Source of the DNA: Clostridiaceae bacterium
GTDB lineage: Bacteria; Bacillota; Clostridia; Peptostreptococcales; Tindalliaceae
DNA: 33,933 bases
Assembly: GCA_024635995.1 (NCBI GenBank)
Contig: JAGXHW010000007.1
Span: 1-33,933, forward strand
Reading direction: 5' to 3'
Below the pieces are notes generated by a model. The model was not told the DNA's origin. It did not search any database and was given only the letters and a program-made list of their open reading frames with translations. The position numbers were made by a program, and so were the translations under genes. Positions 23,991 to 32,977 of this stretch are shown here, piece by piece; position 1 is the first letter of the stretch; each line of letters begins with the position of its first letter.

Positions 23991-24721
23991 CCTTGATAAA
24001 ACGTTGGTTTTCAGGATTTTTCTGGGGTTTCAGACTTGTGGCCAGAGACTCAATGTTGGTGCTGCTCATGGCGGCGCCCTTTCTCGCCGGTCTGTTGTTT
24101 CGCTTTGGTATTCCGGCGATTGACCGGTGGATTGCCGCCCAATGGACAGGCAAGCCTTTGTTGATGCCCTACGCCGCTGTCTTCGACCTGATGCTTCTTT
24201 TTCTGACACCTTATCTGCTGTGCACCGCAGCGTCCCTGATCATGCTGGAAGAAAGAGATCACCAGGTGGGTGCCTATTTTCGGGTGACACCCATGGGCCT
24301 TAGAGGATACCTGACTGCCCGCCTTGTGATCCCTGCTTTTGGTGCTGTTCTGATTTCTATCTTGTTGCTCATGTTGTTCAGCTTGACCAACCTTTCCCTG
24401 CTGGCAGGCTTTGGACTGGCATTACTGGCAGCTTTCTCCGCCATTGCAGCAGCCATGGTTGTGGTGGCCGCTGCCAATAACAAGGTGGAAGGCATGGCAT
24501 TGATGAAACTTACCGGCATTTCAATGGTGGGATTACTGGTGCCCTGGTTTATTGAGAGCAATGCCCAGTATGCTTTTGCCATTTTTCCCTCCTACTGGAT
24601 GGCCCGGGCTTTGCTGGAAACCCAGGTTACGACCTATACCTTTTTCATCTTAACCGGCGTCGCCTGTTCTTTACTGTGGATTGTGGCCTTTTACCGGGTT
24701 TTCACCAGAAAAATCGTGTAA
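23987..24721 (+). CDS. ABC exporter permease, second subunit
   Basis: A 244-residue membrane protein with about six helices. It has the same coupling-loop style as the first permease (LEERDHQVGAYFRVTPMGLRGYL near residue 88). The open frame begins earlier at 23810, but the ATG at 23987 overlaps the stop of the first permease as ATGA and follows GGGAGGTG, which is the expected coupled start. N-terminal residues KRWFSGFFWGFRLVARDSM lead into helix one. No terminator is obvious behind it; the VOC gene follows 124 bp later. Confidence 0.87.
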   Translation: MTLIKRWFSGFFWGFRLVARDSMLVLLMAAPFLAGLLFRFGIPAIDRWIAAQWTGKPLLMPYAAVFDLMLLFLTPYLLCTAASLIMLEERDHQVGAYFRVTPMGLRGYLTARLVIPAFGAVLISILLLMLFSLTNLSLLAGFGLALLAAFSAIAAAMVVVAAANNKVEGMALMKLTGISMVGLLVPWFIESNAQYAFAIFPSYWMARALLETQVTTYTFFILTGVACSLLWIVAFYRVFTRKIV

Positions 24722-24845
24722 CGAAGGGACCTAAAAGGTAAAATGCATCAACGATGAAAACTTTGATGGGTTAATTTGTTAGAATAACAAGAAGATATTT
24801 GCAAGTTAAAAACGTAGCTATAGCTGGAAATGCGGAGGTAAATGT

Positions 24846-25235
24846 ATGAAACCAAAAATCAGTTTGATCACCATCTGGACGAACGACATCATCCCTATGA
24901 AAACTTTTTATGAGCAAACATTAGGATTTGAAGTAAAACTTGATCTGGGAGAGTATGTTGAATTTAAATCTGAAGGTGTGCGGTTTGCACTTTGTCTACG
25001 GAAAGTTATGACGGGTTTTAGTGATGAATACGCCAAAGAGGCATCTGGGCAGCAGTTTGAACTGGCATTTTTCTGTGACAACCCGCAAGATGTAGACGAT
25101 TCCTTCGATAAGCTGATAGAAAAAGGGGCTGTACCCATACACGAACCCCAAAATATGCCTTGGAACCAGCGAACAGCCTTGTTTGCTGACCCGGATGGTA
25201 ATGTACATGAAATATTTGCCGAAATAGATATGTAA
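24846..25235 (+). CDS. VOC family (glyoxalase/bleomycin-resistance-like) protein
   Basis: A 129-residue protein of the vicinal-oxygen-chelate superfamily, metal-binding or drug-binding small enzymes. Two beta-alpha-beta-beta-beta modules are visible: ITIWTNDIIPMKTFYEQTLG near the start and FFCDNPQDVDDSFDKLIEKG near 75, ending with the family segment LFADPDGNVHEIFAE. Glu at the end (HEIFAE) matches a usual metal ligand; the N-terminal His is replaced (ITIW), so metal binding is uncertain. GGAGGT precedes the ATG. It lies 25 bp before a cysteine hydrolase and probably shares its transcript. Confidence 0.85.
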   Translation: MKPKISLITIWTNDIIPMKTFYEQTLGFEVKLDLGEYVEFKSEGVRFALCLRKVMTGFSDEYAKEASGQQFELAFFCDNPQDVDDSFDKLIEKGAVPIHEPQNMPWNQRTALFADPDGNVHEIFAEIDM

Positions 25236-25260
25236 GATTTCAGCGAAAGAGGTGTCTAAC

Positions 25261-25791
25261 ATGGTTCTATTGGTGATTGATACACAGAACGCCATTACAA
25301 ACAGCCAACTGCACAATTTTAAGGGGTTTGTCTCCAATGTGGAACAAATCATCAAAGCAGCGAGAGAAAACAATGTTGAGGTCATCTATGCTCGTCATGA
25401 TGATGGCCCGGGCAGTGAATTGACCAGGGGCACCTGGGGTTATGACATATTTGACAAGTTTGCCCCGCTGGAGGGAGATAAAATAATTGATAAGCGGTTC
25501 AACAGTGCTTTTAAGGAAACTCCGTTATTGAACCACCTGAAGCAAAAAGAGGAGAAAGACCTTATCGCTGTGGGGTTGCAGACAGACTATTGTATTGATG
25601 CTACCATAAAGTGCGGCTTTGAACATGGGTTTCGCATCATTGTGCCGACTGATGCCAACACAACGGTTAACAATGACTTTTTAAATGCTTCGGAGACATA
25701 TAGATACTACAATGACTTTATATGGAATGGCAGGTATGCAGAATGCACTTCGTTGGAAGAAACATTGGAAAGAATGCGGATACCAGGGTGA
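25261..25791 (+). CDS. Cysteine hydrolase, isochorismatase family
   Basis: A 176-residue cytosolic hydrolase of the isochorismatase-like superfamily, which includes nicotinamidases and other amidases. The catalytic triad is complete: Asp7 (LLVIDTQN), Lys78 (IIDKRFNSAF) and Cys111 (GLQTDYCIDATI). The family cis-peptide region precedes the Cys. A GTG at 25252 is in frame, but AAAGAGG at 25246-25252 fits the ATG at 25261 better. The C-terminal end has a truncated second copy at 22148-22249. It is downstream of and likely co-transcribed with the VOC gene; substrate unknown. Confidence 0.9.
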   Translation: MVLLVIDTQNAITNSQLHNFKGFVSNVEQIIKAARENNVEVIYARHDDGPGSELTRGTWGYDIFDKFAPLEGDKIIDKRFNSAFKETPLLNHLKQKEEKDLIAVGLQTDYCIDATIKCGFEHGFRIIVPTDANTTVNNDFLNASETYRYYNDFIWNGRYAECTSLEETLERMRIPG

Positions 25792-25896
25792 TCAAGGAAC
25801 AATCATCGTGACAATTATTGAGGCAATTATCGAGACAACAATCTATGAATAATGCTAGTCTTTTACAGTGAATGTTTAATGGAGGAGGAATGTCTG

Positions 25897-26661
25897 ATGC
25901 TGGACCAGATCAATCGCCTGCTTGAAACCGTTCCCGGCACCTTTGGGGTTTACTACAAGAACCTGGTTACCGATGAAAGGCTTGCCATTAACGCCGACCA
26001 ATCTTTTCTGGCCGCCAGTGTCATTAAGTTGCCGGTACTCATGGCCGTAATGCAGGAGATTCATGAAGGGCGGCGGCATCCCTTGGATACCCTTCGTGTT
26101 TTTCGCGATGATAAAGTGCCCAGTTGCGGAGCCCTTTATTACATGAGTGATCCCCAGGAAGTCACCCTGAGGGACCTGTATACCCTGATGATTATCCTCA
26201 GCGACAATACTGCCGCCAACCGGATCATGCGGTTGGTGGGGATAGAACAAATAAATGAAGTCATCGAAATGGCGGGACTCCACCACACCCGCCTCAACCG
26301 AATGCTCTTTGATGCGGAGGCCCAGCGCCAGGGAAAAGAGAACACTTTCAGCCCTGCTGATGCCGGTTTGCTGCTGGAACGTATTTACCAGGGCACCTTT
26401 GTCTCCCCCGAAATGAGCCGGGAAGCCAAAGAGATTCTGCTCCTGCAGCAGCTGAAGAACAAGCTCCGGGCCATGATCCCCCGCTCAGTCCCCATCGCCC
26501 ATAAAACCGGGGAAGACAGCCACATAACCCATGACGTGGGTATCATCTACGCCGATCAACCCTTTGTCCTGTGTTTGGCCAGTAACGATACCGATGTGAT
26601 TTTGGCGGAGGAGGCTATCCGCCGCATTGCCCTGGTGTGTTATGAGCATTCTTCAGTTTGA
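25897..26661 (+). CDS. Beta-lactamase-fold serine hydrolase
   Basis: A 254-residue protein of the class A beta-lactamase-like superfamily (PF13354 type). The three active-site elements are present: Ser41-Val-Ile-Lys44 (SxxK), Ser102-Asp-Asn104 and Lys203-Thr-Gly205. The deacylating Glu of true class A enzymes (ExxLN) is not recognisable; the region reads FDAEAQRQGKENTFSPADAG, so efficient beta-lactam hydrolysis is doubtful. No signal peptide is present from this start, selected because GGAGGAGG sits about eight bases before it; even the upstream in-frame ATGs do not add a signal peptide. A cytosolic peptidase or esterase role is therefore more likely than antibiotic resistance. Confidence 0.83.
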   Translation: MLDQINRLLETVPGTFGVYYKNLVTDERLAINADQSFLAASVIKLPVLMAVMQEIHEGRRHPLDTLRVFRDDKVPSCGALYYMSDPQEVTLRDLYTLMIILSDNTAANRIMRLVGIEQINEVIEMAGLHHTRLNRMLFDAEAQRQGKENTFSPADAGLLLERIYQGTFVSPEMSREAKEILLLQQLKNKLRAMIPRSVPIAHKTGEDSHITHDVGIIYADQPFVLCLASNDTDVILAEEAIRRIALVCYEHSSV

Positions 26662-26860
26662 TCTTATCTGTGGTGGTGAAGCTGGGAATGGGTTCGTAGA
26701 AATTTGTTTCATAGCGTTTTCATTTAAAAACAGGGTGATTCTCTATTTATATAGTGTATAACATGATAAAATTAAAGGAATAAATACACTTAAGTTAGAA
26801 GACCTTTGCTTTAAATAAAATGTGTAGAAAGTGCAAGAAAATATGTGAAGGAGTGATGGA

Positions 26861-27739
26861 ATGTCAATGTTGCGACCAATTGAAGAGAAATTTGCAATAG
26901 AAAATGAACACTGGGTAGGGAATGGTTTTCGAGTCAGAAATTATTTTCCCGGTGGGAAAAATCTGCTTCAGCGGTTCTCTCCTTTTGCGCTGATGGATTA
27001 TAATGTTCCAAAAGAATTCACGCCCTCCACCTCATCACGGGGTATCGGACCCCATCCACATCGGGGCATCGAAACCGTGACCTTCGCCTTTCAAGGGGCT
27101 GTGGAGCACCACGACAACGCCGGGAACCACGGCATAATTTATCCCGGTGATGTACAGTGGATGACAGCCGGGGGAGCAATTATGCACAAGGAATACCATG
27201 AAAAAGAATTTTTGAACAGGGGCGGGGTCTTCCACATGATTCAGCTCTGGGTGAACTTGCCTAAAAAAGATAAATTTGTACCTGGACGTTACCAGGACCT
27301 TCCAAACAGCAAACTGGGTAAAATGGAACTCCCCGATGAAGGGGGAGATGTGACCGTTGTATCTGGGGAATTTAAGGGTGTGAAAGGTCCTGCCATGACC
27401 TATTCACCCATGAACATCTATATGATGGTTGTGAAAGGTGGAAACAGTGTCACCTTTGAGGAACCGGGAGACTATAATACGGGCATCCTCATGACAGAAG
27501 GCCAAGCTGATATCAACGGTACAGCCTGCGCCCACAAAGATTTCATTCTTTTCGAAAACCGGGAAGGTGAAATCACCTTAAAAGCGGGAGAAGAGGGAGT
27601 AAAACTCATTGTCTTCAGCGGTGAGCCCTTAAACGAACCGGCTGTTGCAGGAGGGCCTTTTGTTATGAACACGAAGGAAGAGTTGGACCAAGCTTTTCAG
27701 GATTATCGTGATGGAAAGTTCGGAACCGAAGATTTTTAG
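26861..27739 (+). CDS. Pirin family protein
   Basis: A 292-residue bicupin protein of the pirin family; relatives bind Fe and act as quercetin dioxygenases or regulators. The N-terminal cupin metal site is intact: PHPHRGIETVTF near 60-71, HHDNAGNHG near 80-90 and GDVQWMTAGGAIMHKE near 95-112, giving the expected His and Glu ligands. The C-terminal cupin (KLIVFSGEPLNEPAVAGGPF) and the tail FQDYRDGKFGTEDF are typical. GGAG lies before the ATG. A close relative with the core deleted is at 19389-19694. AT-rich sequence upstream with ATGATAAAAT may hold a promoter. It is monocistronic as far as can be seen. Confidence 0.93.
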   Translation: MSMLRPIEEKFAIENEHWVGNGFRVRNYFPGGKNLLQRFSPFALMDYNVPKEFTPSTSSRGIGPHPHRGIETVTFAFQGAVEHHDNAGNHGIIYPGDVQWMTAGGAIMHKEYHEKEFLNRGGVFHMIQLWVNLPKKDKFVPGRYQDLPNSKLGKMELPDEGGDVTVVSGEFKGVKGPAMTYSPMNIYMMVVKGGNSVTFEEPGDYNTGILMTEGQADINGTACAHKDFILFENREGEITLKAGEEGVKLIVFSGEPLNEPAVAGGPFVMNTKEELDQAFQDYRDGKFGTEDF

Positions 27740-27862
27740 CTGACAAGATATCATACACCCCTTATTGATTAACTACGCCATGGTGCTTATCTGTGGCACA
27801 GAATGGGTATGAAATATAAGGATGCAATTTTCTCCTGGTTGAATCAGCGAGGGGTAGAAAAG

Positions 27863-28183
27863 ATGAATAAACGAATGAAAGAGGCGCTTATTGGGGGTGC
27901 TTTGTTGGGGCTCGTCTGTGTGGTGGGAGCCTATATCCGCTCAGGATTTACAGCCTCACCGATTTTTGTGTTTTCACTATGGTACAACCGTGTGATTTTG
28001 GGGCTGGTTGTGGGCGCTCCCTGGGTAGTAACAAGCAGAAAAAAGGCGGTGCTTCGTGGCGCTTTGATGGGGCTTCTGGTTTCCTTTGCTTTCTACAGTT
28101 CTACGGGATTTCAAGATCATATAAGTTTTTTGGCGGGGATCATTTATGGTGTCATACTGGAAGCATGGCTTAGTAGATCATAA
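27863..28183 (+). CDS. Small membrane protein, unknown
   Basis: A 106-residue protein with about three to four hydrophobic segments (ALIGGALLGLVCVVGAYI, VILGLVVGAPWVV, ALMGLLVSFAFYSS, FLAGIIYGVILEAWL) separated by short basic loops. I do not recognise the family. The frame is open from 27803, but the ATG at 27863 has GAGGGG eight bases upstream. It ends 16 bp before the histidine kinase gene, so the two are probably co-transcribed; a sensing-partner role for the kinase, which has no membrane segments itself, is possible but unproven. Confidence 0.65.
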   Translation: MNKRMKEALIGGALLGLVCVVGAYIRSGFTASPIFVFSLWYNRVILGLVVGAPWVVTSRKKAVLRGALMGLLVSFAFYSSTGFQDHISFLAGIIYGVILEAWLSRS

Positions 28184-28199
28184 TTACTGAGAGGATGAC

Positions 28200-30305
28200 A
28201 TGATGAAGAAGATGGATAACGAGCCGCAAGAAGAAAAAGAAAAACTACATAATAGGACTGAATTCTCACAAGGTTATTCTCATAGCGAAAGTGAAAAAAA
28301 GCAATATGAACAAAACCTTAAAGAAAGTGAAGAGAAATATCGTCGTTTATTTGAGACAATGTCACTGGGCGTTGTCTATCAGTTATTCGATGGATCCATC
28401 ATATCAGCAAATCCTGCAGCCGAAAGAATGATAGGCATTACCATGGATCAAATGCAGGGTAAAACGTCCATTGATCCGCGCTGGAAAATGATCAGGGAAG
28501 ATGGTTCTTTTGTCCTTGGGCTGGAACATCCTTCCATGGTTGCCCTGAGAACCGGGAAAAAAACAGGACCGGTTACAAGAGGCGTGTTCATCCCCGAAAA
28601 AGATGATTATGTGTGGTTATCAATTACTGCCATCCCACTTTTTAGAAAAGGAGAAGATAAACCTTACCAAGTGTATGGCTTATTTGATGATATCACTGAG
28701 CGTAAGCAGGCCGAGGAAAAGTTGAGGGAGAACGAGAAAAAATCCCGAACTTTATTCAACCAGTCGGTTGCCGGCATCTATTTGCATGATCTTGAAGGGC
28801 GCATCCTTGATGTTAATCAGGAGGCTTGCTTACAGTTAGGCTACTCTAGAGATGAACTGTTGAAAATGCGTGTATTTGAGCTTCATCCCAATAGACCGGA
28901 AACAGTAAACTTGACAAAAGATGAGGTGCTGCCCCATTGGAACCAGTGGGAATCGCAACAGAGATTTTCGATGGAGGCAGCGCACCTGCATAAAGATGGG
29001 ACCATTATCCCCATCCAAGTTTCAACGGGTATCGTATTTGAGGAGGATAAAAAACAAATCCTTGCAATTACTCAGGACATCACTGAACGCAAGCGTGCTG
29101 AAGATGCCCTTATAGTAAGAAAGGAACAATTGGAAACATTAAGCAATAACATCCCCGACGGTTTTGTTTATCAGTTGACGGTTGATCCACAGGGTAATCG
29201 CAAATTTTCCTACGTGAGTGCAGGTGTGGAACGGGTGCATGGGGTTACACAAGCAGAGGTATTCAACTATTCACAAATACTGTATGATCAGATTATTGAA
29301 GGCGATCGACAAAAGATGATTGAGGCTGAGGAAAAGGCATTTATCAACTTGGATCCCTTTTCATTCGAAGCACGGATTAGAAAACCTAGTGGGGAAATCC
29401 GGTGGGTTCATTATCAATCAGCACTCTCTAAAAAACTGGATGGCACCATCGTTGCTGACGGCATTGGGATTGACATCACAGAGTTGAAAGAAGCCGAAGA
29501 AAAACTGCATGAATATGCCAGCCTGCTGGAGCTGAAAAACCAGGAGCTGGATATGGTCGCCCAGGAAGCTCAAAAGGCTAACCAGGCTAAGAGTAGATAT
29601 CTGGCCCATATGAACCACGAAATAAGAACCCCCTTAAATGGCCTTTTGGGTTTTTTGCAGTTGATGGAAACAACCAACATGGATGATTTTCAGCAGGAGT
29701 ATATGGAATATATGAAGCAATCCACCAGTCACTTGCTGAACATCATCAACAACGTGCTGGACATGGCCAAAATTGAAGCCGGAGAAATACAGTTGTCAAA
29801 CCAAATCTTTAACTTGAGAGAGGAAATACAAACTGCCTTGGCGCCCCTTCATTCCCTGGCCAGACAAAAAAACATTCACTTTGAGATTATAATGAATAAA
29901 AACCTACCCCACCAGGTGGAAGGTGATCCGGACCGACTGCGGCAGATTGCCTTAAACCTTGGAGGTAACGCTGTTAAGTTTACCCAGGAAGGGCAGGTTC
30001 ATATTGCGATACGTTGCCTTGAAACCACTGAAAAACAACACACTCTGCAGTTGTTGGTGGAAGACACCGGCTCCGGCATGACCCGGGAAACTTTGGACAA
30101 AATCTTTCTGCCCTTCTATCAGGCAGACGATGGGTTGACACCTCAGTCCAAAGGGACTGGCCTGGGGATGACCATCACCAGGGAACTGGTGGAGTTGATG
30201 GATGGAAAAATTCAGGTGGACAGCACCCCAGGTAAAGGGACACGGATTGAAGTACGCCTGATGTTAGGTAAAGCCACGGACAGTGACAAAGATGGATCCA
30301 ACTGA
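28200..30305 (+). CDS. Cytosolic multi-PAS sensor histidine kinase
   Basis: A 701-residue sensor kinase without signal peptide or membrane helices. After a charged start come three PAS/PAC domains (about 45-170, 175-300, 305-435), each closing with a DITERK or DITELK-type segment. A coiled linker leads to HisKA with phospho-acceptor His473 in HMNHEIRTPLNG. The HATPase domain has the N box (LNLGGNAVKFT), D box (EDTGSGM), F box (FLPFYQ) and G2 box (GTGLGM). It has no receiver domain, and no response regulator is adjacent, so it is an orphan kinase; relatives feed phosphorelays such as sporulation in Clostridia, which is inference. The gene at 273-1134 is a decayed relative. Its end lies two bases from the convergent sugar-kinase gene. 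Confidence 0.92.
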   Translation: MMKKMDNEPQEEKEKLHNRTEFSQGYSHSESEKKQYEQNLKESEEKYRRLFETMSLGVVYQLFDGSIISANPAAERMIGITMDQMQGKTSIDPRWKMIREDGSFVLGLEHPSMVALRTGKKTGPVTRGVFIPEKDDYVWLSITAIPLFRKGEDKPYQVYGLFDDITERKQAEEKLRENEKKSRTLFNQSVAGIYLHDLEGRILDVNQEACLQLGYSRDELLKMRVFELHPNRPETVNLTKDEVLPHWNQWESQQRFSMEAAHLHKDGTIIPIQVSTGIVFEEDKKQILAITQDITERKRAEDALIVRKEQLETLSNNIPDGFVYQLTVDPQGNRKFSYVSAGVERVHGVTQAEVFNYSQILYDQIIEGDRQKMIEAEEKAFINLDPFSFEARIRKPSGEIRWVHYQSALSKKLDGTIVADGIGIDITELKEAEEKLHEYASLLELKNQELDMVAQEAQKANQAKSRYLAHMNHEIRTPLNGLLGFLQLMETTNMDDFQQEYMEYMKQSTSHLLNIINNVLDMAKIEAGEIQLSNQIFNLREEIQTALAPLHSLARQKNIHFEIIMNKNLPHQVEGDPDRLRQIALNLGGNAVKFTQEGQVHIAIRCLETTEKQHTLQLLVEDTGSGMTRETLDKIFLPFYQADDGLTPQSKGTGLGMTITRELVELMDGKIQVDSTPGKGTRIEVRLMLGKATDSDKDGSN

Positions 30306-30307
30306 GA

Positions 30308-31756
30308 TCAGCTTTTTTTCAGGGTGAAGAAAGAATTTTGCAACTCTTTAAACACTTCAAACTGCCGCAAATAAACTGCCTGGTTTTCCCTGTTAGGGGT
30401 AAAGCGTGTGGTTTCATGGAATGCCGGAGGTTCGCTATTGGACAGGATCCGGTACAAACCCATCAGTCCCAGTTCTTGCTGGGGTGACCGGCAGATGATC
30501 TCACCAGTGACGTCGCTGATCACACCGCAGAGAAAATCGCTTCGGGCAGCACCGCCGGCCATTTGCCGGACGCCCCTTGTCGGTGGCATGTGCCGACAGC
30601 AGTCATGCAGCACAAAAGCCAGGCTCTCGTAAACGGCACGGACCATGTGTCGTTTTTCATGGGTAGCCTGAAGCCCAAAAAAGCCAGCGCAGACTTTGGA
30701 AGACTGAAAAGGTGCCCGTTCACCAAAAAGGTAGGGTAAAAAAACGATGCCATCAGCACCGGCGGGTACGGACCGGGCCATGGTTTCCATTTTGGAAAAG
30801 GAGAGGCCGTCGGCAATTTCTTTCTGACACCAGTCCAATACCTGGGTACCGTTGAGAGATGACATCTGCCGCAGGTAAGTACCGGGCGCCACGTGGCAGA
30901 GCACACTGCCGCCGGAAAAGGATTCTGCTTTTACCTGAGCTTCATCCAGTACCAGCAGGTTTGCCAGAGAGGTGCCCAGAATACTGCCTTTTTCACCAGC
31001 TGACATGACCCCAAGGCCAACAGCGGTGGCCGCCACATCCAAGGCGCCGGCTGCTACAGGGGTTCCGTGAGGGATTCCCAGCAGTGCTTCTGTTTCGACG
31101 TTTGTCACCGCCACGCACCTGTTTGATGGATAGGGTATGGGCAAAGCCTTCTTCATTTCTCTCAATTCCAACACATCAAAAATGTCCCATACATATTCTT
31201 TCTTGAAGATATTGAAGGCCGTGGTGGAGGCATCAGTGAAATCTGTTTGCAGGCTGCCGGTAAGGTGTAAATTGATCCAGTCTTTACAATAGAGGATGTG
31301 CCGGATACGTTGGTAGTGATCCGGCTCTTTTCGTTTCATCCAGTGAAGGATGGCCAAATACGAGCCTTTGCACAAAGGGGTGAGATGGTTTTTTCGGCAC
31401 ACTTCCATGGCGCGGTTCCAGGTTTCTGGGTCGATGGTGTCTGACCGGTTATCATTCCACAAAATGGCTTTTCCCACGGGCTGGCGGTGCTCATCCAGCA
31501 GCCAGGCGCCTTCCCCCTGGCCACTGACCCCGATGGCTGCCAACTGGTTCCACCTTGCACCGCTCATTTCCCGCAGATGGAGAAGTAACTGGCAGAGGTC
31601 ATCCCACAGACCGTTCATGTCCATTTCACAATACCCTGGCTGGGGCCGCTCTGTGATCAGGGTTTTATGCGTCATGGCCGTTAGGTTTCCAGCTTCATCA
31701 ACCAAGCCAGCCTTTAATTTGGTTGTTCCGGCATCAATGCACAAATACTGTTTCAT
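30308..31756 (-). CDS. FGGY family carbohydrate kinase
   Basis: A 482-residue ATP-dependent sugar or polyol kinase. The FGGY fold is shown by the N-terminal phosphate loop IDAGTTKLKAGLVD, the GVSGQGEGAWLLDE substrate segment, LWNDNRS, catalytic Asp in AAGALDVAATAVG (about 250), GTSLANLLV, and the C-terminal GGAARSDFLCGVISDV plus GLMGLYRI signature. The GEGAW and WNDNRS motifs resemble erythritol kinase and LsrK-like members more than glycerol kinase or xylulokinase, but the substrate is not assignable. Its ATG overlaps the preceding lyase stop codon by four bases, so the genes are translationally coupled. It is third in the minus-strand operon. Confidence 0.9.
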   Translation of the reverse strand: MKQYLCIDAGTTKLKAGLVDEAGNLTAMTHKTLITERPQPGYCEMDMNGLWDDLCQLLLHLREMSGARWNQLAAIGVSGQGEGAWLLDEHRQPVGKAILWNDNRSDTIDPETWNRAMEVCRKNHLTPLCKGSYLAILHWMKRKEPDHYQRIRHILYCKDWINLHLTGSLQTDFTDASTTAFNIFKKEYVWDIFDVLELREMKKALPIPYPSNRCVAVTNVETEALLGIPHGTPVAAGALDVAATAVGLGVMSAGEKGSILGTSLANLLVLDEAQVKAESFSGGSVLCHVAPGTYLRQMSSLNGTQVLDWCQKEIADGLSFSKMETMARSVPAGADGIVFLPYLFGERAPFQSSKVCAGFFGLQATHEKRHMVRAVYESLAFVLHDCCRHMPPTRGVRQMAGGAARSDFLCGVISDVTGEIICRSPQQELGLMGLYRILSNSEPPAFHETTRFTPNRENQAVYLRQFEVFKELQNSFFTLKKS

Positions 31757-32964
31757 TTCATCTTCTCCAGTGCCTGTTCAAAATCGCCGATGATATCTTC
31801 CACATGTTCAATGCCTACTGACACACGAATCATGCCGTTCATGATGCCCATTTTTTCCCGTTCTTCCCGGGGCACCTTGCCATGGGTCATGATGGCCGGA
31901 ATTTGTACCAGGGTATCCAAATCTCCCAGACTGACGGCAAAATAACACAGCTTCAGTTGAAAAACCAGTTCCTGCACCTTTTTTAGATCTCCATCAACCT
32001 CAAGGCTCACAATGCCGCCAAAATCATTAAAGTATTTTAGAGCCCGCTGGTGAAAGGGGTCGTGGGGCAGTCCCGGATAACGTACGGCCAGGATTTTTGG
32101 ATGCTTCTCCATGGCCTGGGCAAAGGCCAGGGCGTTTTCGCAGTGTTTTTCCATCCGCAGGTGAAGGGTTTTCAGCCCACGCAACATCAGTGAACAGCTG
32201 TCGGGAGAGAGAATCGGTCCCATGTCCATGTATTGCTTCTTTCGGAGCCCTTCGCAAAAAGCTGTACTTCCCACCACGACACCTGCCACAAGATCGCCGT
32301 GACCGTTGATGTATTTGGTGCCACTGTGAATCACGGTGTCAATGCCCCAGTCCAGAGGTCGAAACAGGTAGGGGGAAGTGAAAGTATTGTCCACCACTGT
32401 GTTGACGCCATTGATTTTTGCCCAGTTGACGATTTCATCGATTTCCGGAATCTCCAGGGTAGGGTTGGCAACGGTTTCGAAATAAACCACTCGGGTGTTG
32501 TTGCGTTTTGCCTTGGTCAGGTTTTCTGCTGTTAGTTCCTGAAGAAAGGTAACTTCGATGCCCAGGTCCTTCAGCACATGTGCCATCAGGTTGAAGGTGC
32601 CACCATATACAGTCTGGGCAGAGATCACATGGTCGCCGCTCTTGCAATAACCCAGTAACGCCATGGTAATGGCTGCCATACCTGATGCCGTCACCAAGGC
32701 TGCCTCGCCGTGTTCCAGGGTGGCTATTTTTTTTTGAAGGGAGATTTGGGTGGGGTTCCGGGAACGACCGTAGGTATAGATAATTTCCTCATCCCCAGTT
32801 GTGCCCTGCAACCAATTTTCCAGGCGTTCCTCCGTAAACACAAAGGTACTGGTGCGGTACACAGGCTCCACCAGGGCGCCTGTGAGAGGATCTGGATGCT
32901 GGCCGGCGTGTACTGCCAGGGTTTCGAAATGCTTTCCATGAAAGTGTCTGTCTTTTTTGTCCAT
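31753..32964 (-). CDS. Trans-sulfuration-type PLP lyase (cystathionine/methionine gamma-lyase-like)
   Basis: A 403-residue pyridoxal-phosphate enzyme of the Cys/Met metabolism family. The PLP lysine is Lys217 in IHSGTKYINGHGD; YGRSRNPT (65-72) supplies the Tyr and Arg that bind the cofactor phosphate of the neighbouring subunit, and ETVANPTLE near 163 and VVDNTFTSPYL near 190 are family hallmarks. True methionine gamma-lyases carry a Cys in the VYGCTF position; here it is VYGGTF (119-124), as in cystathionine lyases and synthases. Which substrate it cleaves is open. It starts 13 bp after the hydroxyacid dehydrogenase stop and overlaps the FGGY kinase. Confidence 0.92.
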   Translation of the reverse strand: MDKKDRHFHGKHFETLAVHAGQHPDPLTGALVEPVYRTSTFVFTEERLENWLQGTTGDEEIIYTYGRSRNPTQISLQKKIATLEHGEAALVTASGMAAITMALLGYCKSGDHVISAQTVYGGTFNLMAHVLKDLGIEVTFLQELTAENLTKAKRNNTRVVYFETVANPTLEIPEIDEIVNWAKINGVNTVVDNTFTSPYLFRPLDWGIDTVIHSGTKYINGHGDLVAGVVVGSTAFCEGLRKKQYMDMGPILSPDSCSLMLRGLKTLHLRMEKHCENALAFAQAMEKHPKILAVRYPGLPHDPFHQRALKYFNDFGGIVSLEVDGDLKKVQELVFQLKLCYFAVSLGDLDTLVQIPAIMTHGKVPREEREKMGIMNGMIRVSVGIEHVEDIIGDFEQALEKMK

Positions 32965-32977
32965 TCGTTTCTCTCCC

